Of a stretch of DNA of 64,000 nt, positions 49,627 to 60,663 are shown piece by piece. The translations under genes were made by a program, and so were the position numbers. The stretch is from the NCBI GenBank assembly GCA_021399445.1, contig JAJTUQ010000004.1, positions 2,480,001 to 2,544,000 of the forward strand, read 5' to 3'. Numbering within the stretch: position 1 is the stretch's first letter; each line of letters opens with the position of its first letter. Below the pieces are notes generated by a model, which made no database searches, was not told where the DNA came from, and worked only from the letters and a program-made list of their open reading frames with translations. This DNA comes from Xylogone sp. PMI_703. Taxonomy: Eukaryota; Ascomycota; Leotiomycetes.

Positions 49627-51569
49627 TTAGTGGTGGTTACGTGCGTCCGCTAGAATGTCGTAGGATGCTTTTTGACTGATCATATAGGTTGGGGCAATGG
49701 GGAAAAAGCCAGGAACTCTTGGGAAGACGCTGGCATCAACCACGCGCAGTCCATCGGTGCCGCGAACACGAAATTTGTTGTCCAAGACTGCCTCGGGATC
49801 AGCATCGGGGCCAATGCGGCATGTGCAGGTTGGATGATGGCCAAAGGCTTGTCCTTCAATCCAGTTCCTATCAGCATCGGGATCGGGGCAGGTTCCATCT
49901 TCGGCTGGGCCGGAGGGACATGGAGGCTCGATGACTTCAGCACCAATGCTGGCGTAAAGCCGACGAAGGCGAGCAACGAGCTCGAGCATAGCCTGAATAT
50001 CGACATCATTGTCGCCGCTGAAGAAGTTAAAGTTGATTTCTGGCCGATCACGTGGGTCGTTGGTGCGTAGTCGAACCCAGCCCTTAATGTTCTGCGGATT
50101 GCCTTTGACGAGACCGATACCCCAAGTGCCCGGTACATCCTGCGGCAAGTTCGTGTTGGTCTGGTTACTTGGCCAGAAGCCTCGGAACGGTCCGCCGGCA
50201 TCTTGGAGGATCCACATGTCATTCTCACCGTCGACGCTGTGGCTCGTCTTGAGGAAAGGGTAGCCTAGCACGCCTGTTGCGTTCTCGAATACACTGCTGA
50301 CGGCAATGGTAGGGAACTCCTCGTTGTCATCCAGATGTTCACCGACGCCCGGGGAATCAACAATGACCTTAATACCTAGCGACTCCAGGTGCTGCCGGGG
50401 GCCAATACCACTGAGCATAAGGATTTGCGGGGAGTTGAACGCGCCTCCGGATACAATGATCTCACGGCGGGCTTTAGCCTTACGACGCTCGCCGGGTGTA
50501 TTGTCATCATGGCGGACATCGGCACGGTAGAGGGACTTGCCTTTAAGATATTCGACGCCAACTGCCCGAGGCTTGTGGCCAGTGGTATCAAACACAATTC
50601 GGGATACAAGAGAGTCAAGCGACACTGTCAAGGGATATTTGCCGCTGGCAACGGTGGCTAGGATCAAGTCACGGGCGCTGAACCGTGTGGTGTTGGCGTA
50701 GCCGTGCAGGACGAGGCCGTACATGCCCTCCTCCTTGTCACGTCGTGGGTTGGCTTCATTCGGGTCCCTGAGCACCAACTCGACAGGAGACTCGGTCTGG
50801 CCGATGTCGTCAATCAAGGCCGTGATAATGGGGTTCGTAACCTCGGTTTCCTCAACAAGTCGCTGGGGCATGTAAGTCTGAAAATAGCCATCGAAACCAT
50901 GACCGGGAGTGCCACGGGGCAGGTAGTTGTTGTGCTCGATTTGTTCCCAGATGGCCATCATCTTGTCGGAGCTGCACATAGTTAAAGATGTTAGTGTGCT
51001 ATTGGCCTAAATAGAGGAAAATGGTCTCACCTCCAGCTGTCATCGTCAAGAAGCTCAGCCCACTCGTCCCACATTGATCGAGGTGGCGCGATCGCAGAGA
51101 GGCCATTGATCATAGATGATCCACCAAGTGTCGCACCGCTGGGATAGTAGATTCCAAGGAGCTCAGAACCCTCCGGCGGGTTATCATGTCCAACCCAATA
51201 CTGACCCTCAGGAGTCATATAGGTGAGATGTCTGAATTCGAGATTCCTCGGGTCGCCATCAGGGTAATGTTGGCAAAAGAAATCCCAGGTCAGGCCTGTC
51301 GGGTACCCACTGCCAATAATCGGCACGTTCGTCCCGTTATAAGTTGACGCATCGCCGGCTTCTAGGAGCAATATAGAATATCCAGCCCGCGCTAGGTTGG
51401 TAGCCACCGGGCTGCCTCCCGCACCACTGCCGATAACAACGTAGTCATACTCATCGGTCTTCCCTGGAGCATGGCCATGCGGAGAGCCAAAGGTTGTTAC
51501 TATGAGAGAACTGATGCTGAGAAGCCCAGCAAGTCCCAGGCGTCTGGGTAACAGGTTTGTCGACCTCAT
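49627..51569 (-). CDS. secreted GMC oxidoreductase (aryl-alcohol/glucose oxidase family)
   Basis: Two exons (51569-51031 and 50971-49627) encode 627 residues. A signal peptide (LGLAGLLSISSLIVTTFGSP) is followed by the FAD fold YDYVVIGSGAGGSPVATNLA and the GMC signature 1 YYPSGATLGGSSMINGL. Signature 2 is GAFNSPQILMLSGIGP. The catalytic His is in AFGHHPTCTCRIG, and the second catalytic position lies in FPIAPTYMISQKAS, where His or Asn is usual. It oxidises an alcohol or sugar outside the cell with oxygen or another acceptor. It could detoxify or make an aromatic aldehyde for the neighbouring pathway, or simply belong to lignocellulose decay. The frame is intact. Confidence 0.93.
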
Positions 51570-52607
51570 ATCGAAAATATAGAGAATGAGAAGTCAAGTG
51601 GCAGGGTAGGGTTGAGTCTTTGCTTACAGACTTCATGAGCGTCTTGGACGTCTGAATTGTCTTGGACTTCCTATTCAGTTTATATACTCCATGATATATG
51701 TGTCGATCGCGAGAGTGCTACCGGATGCTCGGACCTGTTTTTATTTCTAAATCATAACCTTTGGTATTTACTAATTCCAGACTGATAATATGCCTATACA
51801 AAGCATCGAACCTAAAGAGAGGGAGTATCAATGCTTAGAGCACTCATTGCGCTTATTTTAATACAACCAATCAGGATTCGGAATTTCATTTATAATGCAA
51901 AGGAAGTTGGAGTTTGATTGGCCGTATTGATATAATCATGCCAAGTGTTAGAGTAGTAATTATTCTCGGTGTAGCATCGTATAGATCGAGCTATATGCTC
52001 ATCGACGCTATGGTATGTTACCGAACTTAGTGCTGACAATATGCACTGGGTAGCACCACACCATCTCCTCATTTCTGAACTGGTGTACTTAAGAGTATGC
52101 GGTATTCATCTAAACTCCGTTAAAGTGCGGATTCTCCGGTTCCTTGCCTTAGCTGCTCTCATGAGAATACGCCGGAAAATTCGTGCCTGGAACTCTGCCA
52201 AGACAAAGTGATTATCACGGGAGAACTACTATAAGACCCATAGACAACAGTCCTACACCTGCTACACCCCTCTTCGAATCAGCTAGCAGAGCTAATTCAC
52301 CATCTACTGAACCCGAAGTCACTAGTTCCAAAGAATCTCATGCAGGTACCGTAACGACGGATCTCGACCAGGAATGGGAAATTGGCGGTCTTGTTAAAAT
52401 GAAGACAGCTGATGGCGAATACTATTCACTAATGAATTAAGAGCAGAAGTAGCTACCTCCACCAAAGCTTCCTTCTCTAGTACTCTATGTAATCCACAAA
52501 GTGATAACCTAGAAGCTGTAGCTGGCTCTAAATTGGACAGCGCCCTCATAAACCATTCCCACGGCCTCCAATAACTGTTCAACATATTTGTATGTATTAG
52601 TAGTATA
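51570..52607. other. intergenic with possible chromodomain-like scrap
   Basis: An open stretch ending at 52440 on the plus strand lacks an ATG. Its end (TTDLDQEWEIGGLVKMK) recalls a chromodomain start, so it may be a decayed fragment. The rest shows nothing. Confidence 0.35.
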
Positions 52608-53857
52608 TCACGGAAGACGATAGAGCAGTGTGCCGTAGCCCAAACCGTCGTAGCCGCCACTGTTGGAGCCATAGTTCCCGCCGCCACCCTCCATGCCGGC
52701 CGTCGAATTGCTATTGACCATGTCACGATAAAGCCCCGTCCACGAGGCATCCAGCCCCTTTACTCCTGCATAGTGAGCATAGATGAGCTCGAATCCTGGA
52801 CGAATAGTGTAGCGGGAGCCGCTTGAAATCTCGGTGAAATGGCCCTCGTCGCTGCTGTAGGCCGTGAATGGGACATCCTGACCTACATTGTACTTGGAGC
52901 AATACTCAGACCTGTCTTTGATTCAGTAATGTTGCTATAAGAGAAAGAAAGGGGTTCGAAATTTGGCTAGTTAACTTACGCGGCGAGAATCCCATTGTCG
53001 TAGGCCGCAAAGAGATCGTCCCCTTGGTTGTACGCTTGCTGTGCGAGCACACCATAGAGGGTGAAGTCGAGGGTTGCGTGGCCTTGATCACGACCGGCTT
53101 CTTGGCCTTCGACAAGCCGCTTGTGCGTGCCCGACTCGGTGAAATTAGCAATGATGAAGTGAGGCAATGCACCGGTTGATGGCCCATGGAGGGCATAGTT
53201 GAGGGCATAGTCGTACAGGGTTTGGTTGTCCGTGAAGACACCAATGGCCATCATGGCGGCCAAGTTGCAAATGTCCCAGTTGGCGTAGAAGTGGTCGTCG
53301 TCCTGGCCATAGTGCGTGTCGAGGAAATACAACCCTTCGGCGACAAAGACATTGTGAAACATGGACGCCAGCTTCGCCTGGTCGGAAGCGCTCCAGCCGC
53401 TGTAGCTGCGAAGAATTTCAGCCGCGTTGGCCAGCTGGTAGCCGTAAAGTCCCACGGCCAGAGCTGCGTCGGATGTGCCGGTGATATCAGTCAATGTTGA
53501 TGCCCATGCATTCAGCACGTTGGCCGCTGCATCTCCATACGCTGAGTCATTGCCAATCCGCCAGCGAAGAGCCAGCTGGTACGCGGCAGCTGCATCGTTG
53601 TAGAGAAGTTGGTAGTTCTGGCCATGGGTCCCGTCGTTTCCACGATAGACGATCGACTGCGCGCGAGGCGTGTAACTCGACTAGCAGTGCGAGTTCTTCA
53701 GCATCAGTTGCCAATCGGTGTGCCAGGGTTCCGCCCGTTCGACAACTAATGTCGAGATACGTGTAAAGTCGGCATCGGTGTGCAGAAGACCCGGATGAAA
53801 AAAAGCCTACGCAACGGATGCCAGGACGGTGGTAAGAAAAGCTAGGTGAAGAGCCAT
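52608..53857 (-). pseudogene. secreted alginate-lyase-like protein with two in-frame TAG codons
   Basis: Two exons (53857-52980 and 52911-52608) sum to 1182 bases and stay in one frame, broken only by TAG at 53807-53809 and 53681-53683. The signal-like start MALHLAFLTTVLASVA ends exactly at the first stop, then FFHPGLLHTDADFTRI begins the alginate-lyase domain. Later landmarks are SIVYRGNDG, FYANWDICNLAAMM and EAGRDQGHAT, matching the fungal alginate-lyase superfamily. Both stops fit CAG (Gln) changed to TAG. Except for these it looks complete, ending LGYGTLLYRLP. Likely inactive carbohydrate-polymer lyase, unless the assembled bases are wrong. Confidence 0.85.
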
Positions 53858-55402
53858 AGCAGATATAGAAAGACGGTTTTTGTTACCGGTGGGTTGGTTT
53901 TCCTTGGTTCGATGACAGTCTCTATATCTTCATAGTTTGTCGACGGATAATTATCTCCTCATTGTTTGTTGACGGATAATTTTCTGCTGGATAAAGTTCG
54001 TATGTACTATATGGCTGTGACCGTTCAATTTCTGGGGTGTTGCTTCGTTGTCGGGGCCTTTCGCCGCTCCTTTCGCCGGCCTGGTGCTGATCGTCACTCA
54101 ATATCAAGCACCTCAACCCTCCCTTGAGCTGTAACCATGTCCTATCCATGAGCTGATTGAACTTGGGATCATTGCGGATGTGGAGGTTCGAAGGCGGTCT
54201 GTATCACGCAGATACTCGAGGTAGTGTCTGGGAAAATAGCCGTAGGGGTAGTTCGATACGTAAAATAGTTTCACAGCAATTAACCGTGGCAGAGTAAAAG
54301 ATCCAATAAAGTGGTCTTCAACAACAATAACTTGCGCCATTATTGGGCATATCCACCTTCACCAGTGATAGTGGGAATATCCACCAGCAGGACGATTTAA
54401 CGCGCCGCTGTGAAGTTGAGAAGGGCATGGAATTCTCGCTCGGAACTGTCCTAAAGCGCCTAAATATCACTGCAGCGGCGGTGCAGAAACATCTCAAATT
54501 AAATACCCGATGCTTTTATGCGGGTATTGCCGGAGTCACGCGGTCTGGCAAGTTCATGCTTTGGAACGTGGCCAATTTTCATCATTACCAACTCGTGATA
54601 CCTTCCTCTGCTTCTTGAGACTACGTGAAACAGCAAATGATTGCTTTGCGTGGCGACTCCCGATTTCTCTGAACTTACGGAATTTTTAGAAGGGAGAAGA
54701 GGGAGAACTGAGGTTAATTTCTGGTTTCCCTTTTCTTTAGAGATGATCCGAGACTTATCAAGATGTAACATATTACTGGATTACGGCTGCATTCGAGGAG
54801 GACGTTATATAGGTTAGCCCACATATGGCTACCGTAAATACGTACTTAATATTATTATTAGTTCTAGTCTAATTAAAGATCCTTGTTTACTAGTATTTTA
54901 CTTGTGCTTAATATCTACATGGTTTAAGGGGAAATTTTTATTATGTTGACTATTGGCCATAATGACATCCTGCTTTGACTGTAATAGTTATAAATATATA
55001 TAAGAGAGTTGCTCAAAGTACTCAGAGCGATACTCAGGTTGCTCAGGTGAGTTAACTGAGCCGAGGGTGATTAGCTCCTGAGCAAGAGCAGCAAGCTTAC
55101 TAAACCGAATTTGATCACAAAAGAGAAGGAATTACTTGAAACTACCCAAATATGGCATGGATATTCTTTGAATCTTGTATATCATTAAGGGAATATCTAT
55201 ATATAGTCTCGCGAGACGAGACTCTCTGAACGTAGTGTGCTTGAAACTAATATAATGTCGAGCAAACAGGATTGAATATGAATGCAGCAAGTAGTATAAG
55301 ATGCAACCGAAAACAGAAATCCCCAGAGAATCCAGTTATACGCATTATGAGAGAGTACGTAGTCTTGAACAAAATTGAAAGAGCTTCCTGCTATATCTTG
55401 TC
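53858..55402. other. intergenic
   Basis: About 1.5 kb with no convincing gene. Open stretches at 54113-54340 and 54343-54618 have no recognisable domain. 54840-55010 is AT-rich. Confidence 0.4.
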
Positions 55403-56311
55403 TCAAGATATCTGCAAGGATTTGCCCGTAGCAGATCCAATAGCAATCCTGTTCCGCGGCCTAACACTGATACGTTCAGTCGACGCCTGGGGCGCATCAT
55501 CGTCATCACGTCTCCTCTCATCATTCCCTTCAACCTGATGCGCATAACTATTTGGGCGATTCAACTCGGCTGTGTCGCGGGCAACGCTGTACCTATCGAA
55601 AACGCTCTTGATCAACTCATCAACCAAGTCCTCTTCACTACCATCTCCATTCTGATACGCTTGCTTCTGGGCTCCCAAGAAGCCGTAGTATACCTCTCTG
55701 ACTGAAACACCGGCACTGAGCATCCCTTCTATACCCTCGATGAAATCCCGAACTTTCCTGTCTTCGAATTCATCTTTGCGGACCCGGTCCGGGAGGTCTT
55801 GGCTTTTGAACAGGGCTAGAATCCCAGCTATGACACTGTTGGTTACGCCAAGGACAGTGATCGCCATGGGATGCAGTTTTGAAATAGAACCGAGCGACGC
55901 AAGGGTCGCTCCAATGAGAAGCTGCGCGATGACAAAGATGTAGTAGATGACGTTGATGGTGTGGTAACTGAGAAGGAAGTTTCTCTGCGAAGAGAGAAGT
56001 TGCTTGTAAAGGCCACGGGGTGGACAGATTTTATTGCTGAGGATGGGCGGTTGGTGTTCTGGATCTGGTGGAACGTGGATACCTATTGCGAAGCGGAATT
56101 TGAGAAGAGCATGCGAGGGAGGTGGAGGGAAGATTAGGACTGTCTCTGCTGGCTGTGGAGAGGATGAGCTCGAGCCTGGATTATCTGACTGTGGATTTGC
56201 CTTTTTTCCTTGCGATGGGGGCCCTTTTGCAGCATCCTGGGATTTGCTTGCTTGTGAGTGATTGGCATCGTTTCCGTCGCCGGCTAGCAATGGAGTCTGT
56301 TCGTCAGACAT
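55403..56311 (-). CDS. SLATT-fungal two-TM domain protein
   Basis: Single-exon 302-residue protein starting MSDEQTPLLAGDG. The Ser/Pro-rich, disordered N-terminus of about 90 residues precedes two transmembrane helices (INVIYYIFVIAQLLIGATLA and ITVLGVTNSVIAGILALF) separated by a short loop. A conserved cytosolic helix follows with LFKSQDLPDRVRKDEFEDRK. This pattern is the fungal SMODS- and SLOG-associating two-TM domain (SLATT). In bacteria SLATT proteins are predicted pore-forming effectors of nucleotide-signalling immunity; the fungal role is unknown. The C-terminus is acidic and polar. No SMODS or SLOG partner lies next to it. The frame is intact. Confidence 0.82.
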   Translation of the reverse strand: MSDEQTPLLAGDGNDANHSQASKSQDAAKGPPSQGKKANPQSDNPGSSSSSPQPAETVLIFPPPPSHALLKFRFAIGIHVPPDPEHQPPILSNKICPPRGLYKQLLSSQRNFLLSYHTINVIYYIFVIAQLLIGATLASLGSISKLHPMAITVLGVTNSVIAGILALFKSQDLPDRVRKDEFEDRKVRDFIEGIEGMLSAGVSVREVYYGFLGAQKQAYQNGDGSEEDLVDELIKSVFDRYSVARDTAELNRPNSYAHQVEGNDERRRDDDDAPQASTERISVRPRNRIAIGSATGKSLQIS

Positions 56312-57196
56312 GTTGAACCCCCAGGTATATTTATGGTGACCAATTTGAGTATTCCAGTATATTCTTGAGAAAATAAATACAGAATCTAGAGCTACTGAGT
56401 GTGGCCAAATAATAACTCGTCGAGTGTCACTTGATATCTCCGTGGTGTTTCCTGAGTCACGCTCACTGCTCACATGTACGACTGTTATCACTGTAGCGTC
56501 AGTGCTGTTGCTGCAGGTCTACCTGTGCCTGGCGATAAGCCAACGGCAAAACGAAACGAACGATCAACCTTTGGAAAAGATCCCACAAAAAGATGTCCGG
56601 ATAGCGCGATAATCTCTGTGATTAGGGGAGTAAGTGACTGATGAGAGAGGGGATGCGATCGAAGGATGAGAAACAGTCGAAATCAACCTGTTTCAGCTGA
56701 CGTTGCACAATTCCAGGCACGTGGTGTGTCGCCCGCCTTGCTCAGCCTCGCTTCAGTTCAGCCTCACCCTTCTTCACTGTCTCACATCTGCTTGCTGGAG
56801 ATGTGGTTATGCTAATTCGTTACAATAGAAAGTGCTTACTTCTGGCGAAAAAAATTCAGAAAAAATTCAGAAAAAAAAAGATTTTAAAGAGCCTATAATA
56901 AGTTCTTGATAATAGAATGATCTAGTGTTATAGGCGGCCATTTCTGTAACGCGAAAGCTCATCAAAGTTATTAGTCTGTTCCTTTCTGCTGACTATATTT
57001 AGTATCATCATAGTCTTGTGCTTCTATTGGGGGCCAAGTTCGATTGCCCTCGAATGGAATGGCGTTAGATAGGAAATTCCACTCATCGAGAGCTTTGATG
57101 TCAACGTAAGTTCCTGTTTCGCATATATGGTCATCGGTAGAATTATTGCATATTGTAAAGCAGTAATACAGACAGCTTTGAAGCGAGTCTCAGCGA
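56312..57196. other. intergenic
   Basis: Promoter side of the SLATT gene and 3' flank of the regulator. An A-rich run with a duplicated AAAAATTCAG lies at 56846-56880. No gene was seen. Confidence 0.4.
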
Positions 57197-58498
57197 CTAT
57201 AAGTCACCGCTTCTGTCCCTCCACTTCTGCAACAATTCCTCGCCGCAAGTCATGTTCAAAATAGCTGTGCCGAACTCATCAATGTCCGCAGGGTGCATGT
57301 CATTCAAGAGCCTTGCATACTCGAAGCGCTGCAAGAACGCTACATTCCTTCCTGAGCACTGCTTCTCCCATTCAGTGGCACTAGTGGCATCCCAAAGGCC
57401 GCTGCGGTTCGTGTACATAACGCCGCCAGGGCAAGCTGCCCAGCGCTGCTGCAGAGCAGAGAAGATGGGAGTGATGCTGACGGCTACGAGCCAGGTGCGA
57501 CGGATGGTCTCTGACAGGATCCACAAATACCATTGTTCCTGCGAGGATGTGGATGGCCCGGGTAGACAGCCGATTAGATTCGTGGCGACGGTAACGGCGT
57601 GGGTGTTTGACAATGACTTTCCGGCTGAGCGAACCAACTTGTTCGCCCAGCTATCCTGGACGGCCATGCGGCCTTGGGCGACATGGCGGGAGCGGATGTC
57701 ACCGTCGAAGAGGCCGATGATCTGATAGACCATGAGCGCATGCAGCCGTGTGAGCTGCGCAAACAGGTCGATATCTTGCTCCCCTCCGTCGATCCACTCC
57801 TCCGTGCCAACCGTGGTTAGAACCAGTCCATTCTCCTGAAGCAAATCGTTCGACCGGTCTTCTATGATTTGAAGGATGGTGTCGGTGTTTGTTGGTGTCC
57901 GGTGGATATAGCTAGCCAGTGTAGCATAGGCAACCTGTACGCACGCCGGGAAGCTTGCACTGTACAGACGGGGATGGATAAAGGGGTTGTTACCGGTGGT
58001 GACCCAGCGATGAAACCAGGACTGGAGCAGCGTTATATACTTCTTCATCATCGCTCTGCCAACACCTACATCGGCGGAGGTGTCGCCTCCATGGGATATC
58101 CTCCACGTCTCGGGCGCAAGGAACCAGTCGGCCTTGATCGCCGGCGCACTAGATGATCGAACGGGAGATGACGGGGCAGCAAAGTCGCTGTCCATGAGAG
58201 GGAATGTCAGATCCAGCATTAGGTCATCCGCAACGATTAGGCTTGCGGAGTGGGAGGATGGGATGCCCGCATTCGCAGCGGACGGTCCATCGTCTACCTC
58301 TCCTCTTGGTGCAGAACCTCTTGATGCATTCGTCAGCAATGGCCGAGACGATAGGGTTGCCCGATTTCTCGACGGCGGATAGATGCAGGTCCTCCCCCTA
58401 TCTACGCATCGTGCGCACGATGGCAGCTGGCGACCGCACTTCCGCTTCGACCTTGCGCAGGCGCTACAAGCATTGGATTCGGCTTGTGTCTTTGGCAT
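57197..58498 (-). CDS. Zn2Cys6 fungal transcription factor (AflR-like layout)
   Basis: Single-exon, 433 residues from the ATG at 58498. The binuclear zinc cluster lies at residues about 10-37: CxxCx6C, then 6 residues, CxxCx6C (ACSACARSKRKC and CARCVDRGRTC). A basic and Ser-rich linker follows. The middle region contains LQSWFHRWVTTGNNPFIHPR, found in fungal cluster regulators, without a clear Fungal_trans domain. A nuclear, sequence-specific DNA-binding regulator is expected. Its nearest enzyme is the SDR 670 bases away, divergently transcribed, which it may control together with genes to the right. No lesions were seen. Confidence 0.9.
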   Translation of the reverse strand: MPKTQAESNACSACARSKRKCGRQLPSCARCVDRGRTCIYPPSRNRATLSSRPLLTNASRGSAPRGEVDDGPSAANAGIPSSHSASLIVADDLMLDLTFPLMDSDFAAPSSPVRSSSAPAIKADWFLAPETWRISHGGDTSADVGVGRAMMKKYITLLQSWFHRWVTTGNNPFIHPRLYSASFPACVQVAYATLASYIHRTPTNTDTILQIIEDRSNDLLQENGLVLTTVGTEEWIDGGEQDIDLFAQLTRLHALMVYQIIGLFDGDIRSRHVAQGRMAVQDSWANKLVRSAGKSLSNTHAVTVATNLIGCLPGPSTSSQEQWYLWILSETIRRTWLVAVSITPIFSALQQRWAACPGGVMYTNRSGLWDATSATEWEKQCSGRNVAFLQRFEYARLLNDMHPADIDEFGTAILNMTCGEELLQKWRDRSGDL

Positions 58499-59163
58499 GG
58501 TCAAAGGATGAGTTCCTTTTGGAGACCTTTTCAAGAAGAAGCTTCCAGCCGTGTAATCATTAGCAGAACAAAACTGTAGTGGACGCTAGAGATCCCTGAG
58601 TTTTGTGTGTTCTGTAACCTTCTTTGAAGTGTCTACAATATTTATGTTTCAAAGAAAGCCGTCGTGTGGCTTGTTAATAGAAAAGCTATTCTTCACCTTA
58701 TTGATGAATATTCTAAGTCAGAACAACAAGAAGGACGTAGTAGGAGAGTTAACGTCGCTCCGCACCCGCGGCGGAATTCGAGGGGAGTAGTTAGTTGCGG
58801 GAGACAGACATTGGTCATCAGCTGTGGTCCTTCCTCACCGTCATTGGACAGTCGCCCGCACGCCAACCCAAACGGTGGAAGCTAGTCCGCAATATAAACC
58901 ACTTCTCTTCTATGGAATCTACATCGAGCCCAAAGAGGCTCTTATGGGTGAGGTAAGATGGCCTGACAACACAATGCTATCTGGAGCGGACTAGAGCCTA
59001 CCGATATGTGACAAAGCGGACTAGCTCATAGGATTTCCCACAGCTTGCCGTGAAGTAGCTATGAGTATGTATATATAAGAAGACTTCAACGCAGACTTAC
59101 AATAATCGATATCATGACTTAAAACTCTATTTTGCACCCCATACCAAGTTGAACTCATTTAAT
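58499..59163. promoter_or_regulatory. divergent promoter region of regulator and SDR
   Basis: A 665-base spacer between two divergent genes. A TATATATAA box lies at about 59071-59079, roughly 90 bases before the SDR ATG. Direct autoregulation through this spacer would be typical but is not shown. Confidence 0.4.
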
Positions 59164-60168
59164 ATGTCCGTCTACGTTATTACCGGAGTTTCGAAAGGAA
59201 TTGGCGTAAGTCTGCCTTATTCCGCGTTATGCTTTGCTTTGCTTTGTTTAACCCGACATAGTTCGAGTTCCTCAAGCAGCTCTCAGAAGATCCGAAGAAC
59301 ATAGTTATCGGTCTGGTCCGCGACCAATCGACGACTGAGAAGAAAATTGCAACAGAGCTCGGCGACCGTTCCAATGTCCACATCTTTCATGCAGACCTTA
59401 CCAGCTACACCAGCCTGAAGCAAGCTACCGCCGACACTGCTAAGATCGTCGGCGAGCGTGGTATCGACTACCTAATTGCGAACGGAGCTTTCCTGTCGCA
59501 CTTTGATGCCTATGATCCCATCGGCCTATTGTAGGTTTACTTTCTACTTTCCTCTGGCCGTTGCCTGGGCTGCTCCGTGATTAATGCTAAGTGTTCAACA
59601 GGGGCAACAAGGTCGAGGAGCTGGAGGATGTTGCAACGAAGCTATTCAAGACCAATGTGGTCGGCAACATCCACCTCTTCAACCTCTTCCTCCCTCTTGT
59701 CATGAAGGGTAAGGTCAAAAAGGTCATCACCATTTCCAGCGGCCACGCCGACCTCGACTTGATCAATAATCTCGAGATCGAGAACAGTGCTTTGTACGCT
59801 GCCTCTAAGGCGGCAGTGAACGTCATTGTGGCCAAGTTCAACGCACAATACAAGAAAGACGGCGTGCTCTTTTTGAGTATCAGCCCGGGATTTGTAGAGG
59901 TGGGCCACTTCGATAATAGTACGTATACTTGTCTACATGATTGCGATATCTGGACGTTTGTTAATGCACACTCGTAGTCACTCCAGAGCAGACTCAAGGC
60001 TTAACGGCATTCATGGGCAAAGTTTTAACTTATGCTCCTAATTTTAAGGGGCCAACTCCTGTAGACGAAGCTGTTCAAAATATCAGGTCGGTCTGGGAGA
60101 AAGCCAGCGTCGACAGTGGGTATGGTGGTGCATTTGTCTCGCATCTGGGAAATAAGCAGTGGTTGTAA
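59164..60168 (+). CDS. short-chain dehydrogenase/reductase (norsolorinate-ketoreductase-like)
   Basis: Four exons (59164-59205, 59262-59530, 59602-59918, 59978-60168) give 272 residues. The motif TGVSKGIG ends exon 1, followed by LIANGAFL in place of NAG, TISSGHAD with the catalytic Ser and ALYAASKAAVN with Tyr and Lys. The C-terminal TPEQTQGLTAFMGKV is seen in fungal SDRs related to norsolorinic acid ketoreductase. It probably reduces a ketone with NADPH. Being divergent from a Zn2Cys6 regulator suggests a small metabolic unit. The frame is intact. Confidence 0.92.
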
Positions 60169-60663
60169 CCTATGATCTCGAGGAACATTTCAGGAGGCTA
60201 TGTTATATGTCCACCCAATTCGAGGCGTCCATTGATGTGATTGATGTTGCGTGTACCGAGATTCCAATTGCTTCCAAGTAGTTTCGTTGATAAGCCCCGC
60301 GGAACACTCCTAGAAAAATGGCTTCTCCAGACTTGTCTATATACATTGCATAAGTTTTATTGGCATACAGATGTACCTAACTGGTAGATATATTCAAGAG
60401 CCTATCTCCTTGGGGATCTCACACTAATTTCGAGTGATACACATCGGGACTCGGAGTTTTGGATTATTTAAAGTAATATAATGTGAATGCTGTTTTATAT
60501 GCTATGGTCTAATGGTAGTAGGAGTGTGGATTAGAGTGTACAATACTGGGTTGAGTTTGAGACCGTGCTTCCGTTGTATGGTTTCCAGCCCTCATTACTT
60601 AGCATATCGCATTAATTCCACGAATATCTTGTTCTACTCATCAATAGAATCAAAAATATAGAG
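60169..60663. other. intergenic between convergent genes
   Basis: 3' flanks of the SDR and F-box genes. Nothing supported was seen. Confidence 0.4.

Noticed and set aside
52183..52440. Chromodomain-like small gene
   Set aside because: No ATG at the start and only the last 20 residues resemble a chromodomain; at most a fragment.
60500..60580. tRNA-like stretch with an A-box-like TGGTCTAATGG
   Set aside because: No B-box GGTTCGANTCC at the right distance and no cloverleaf could be drawn.
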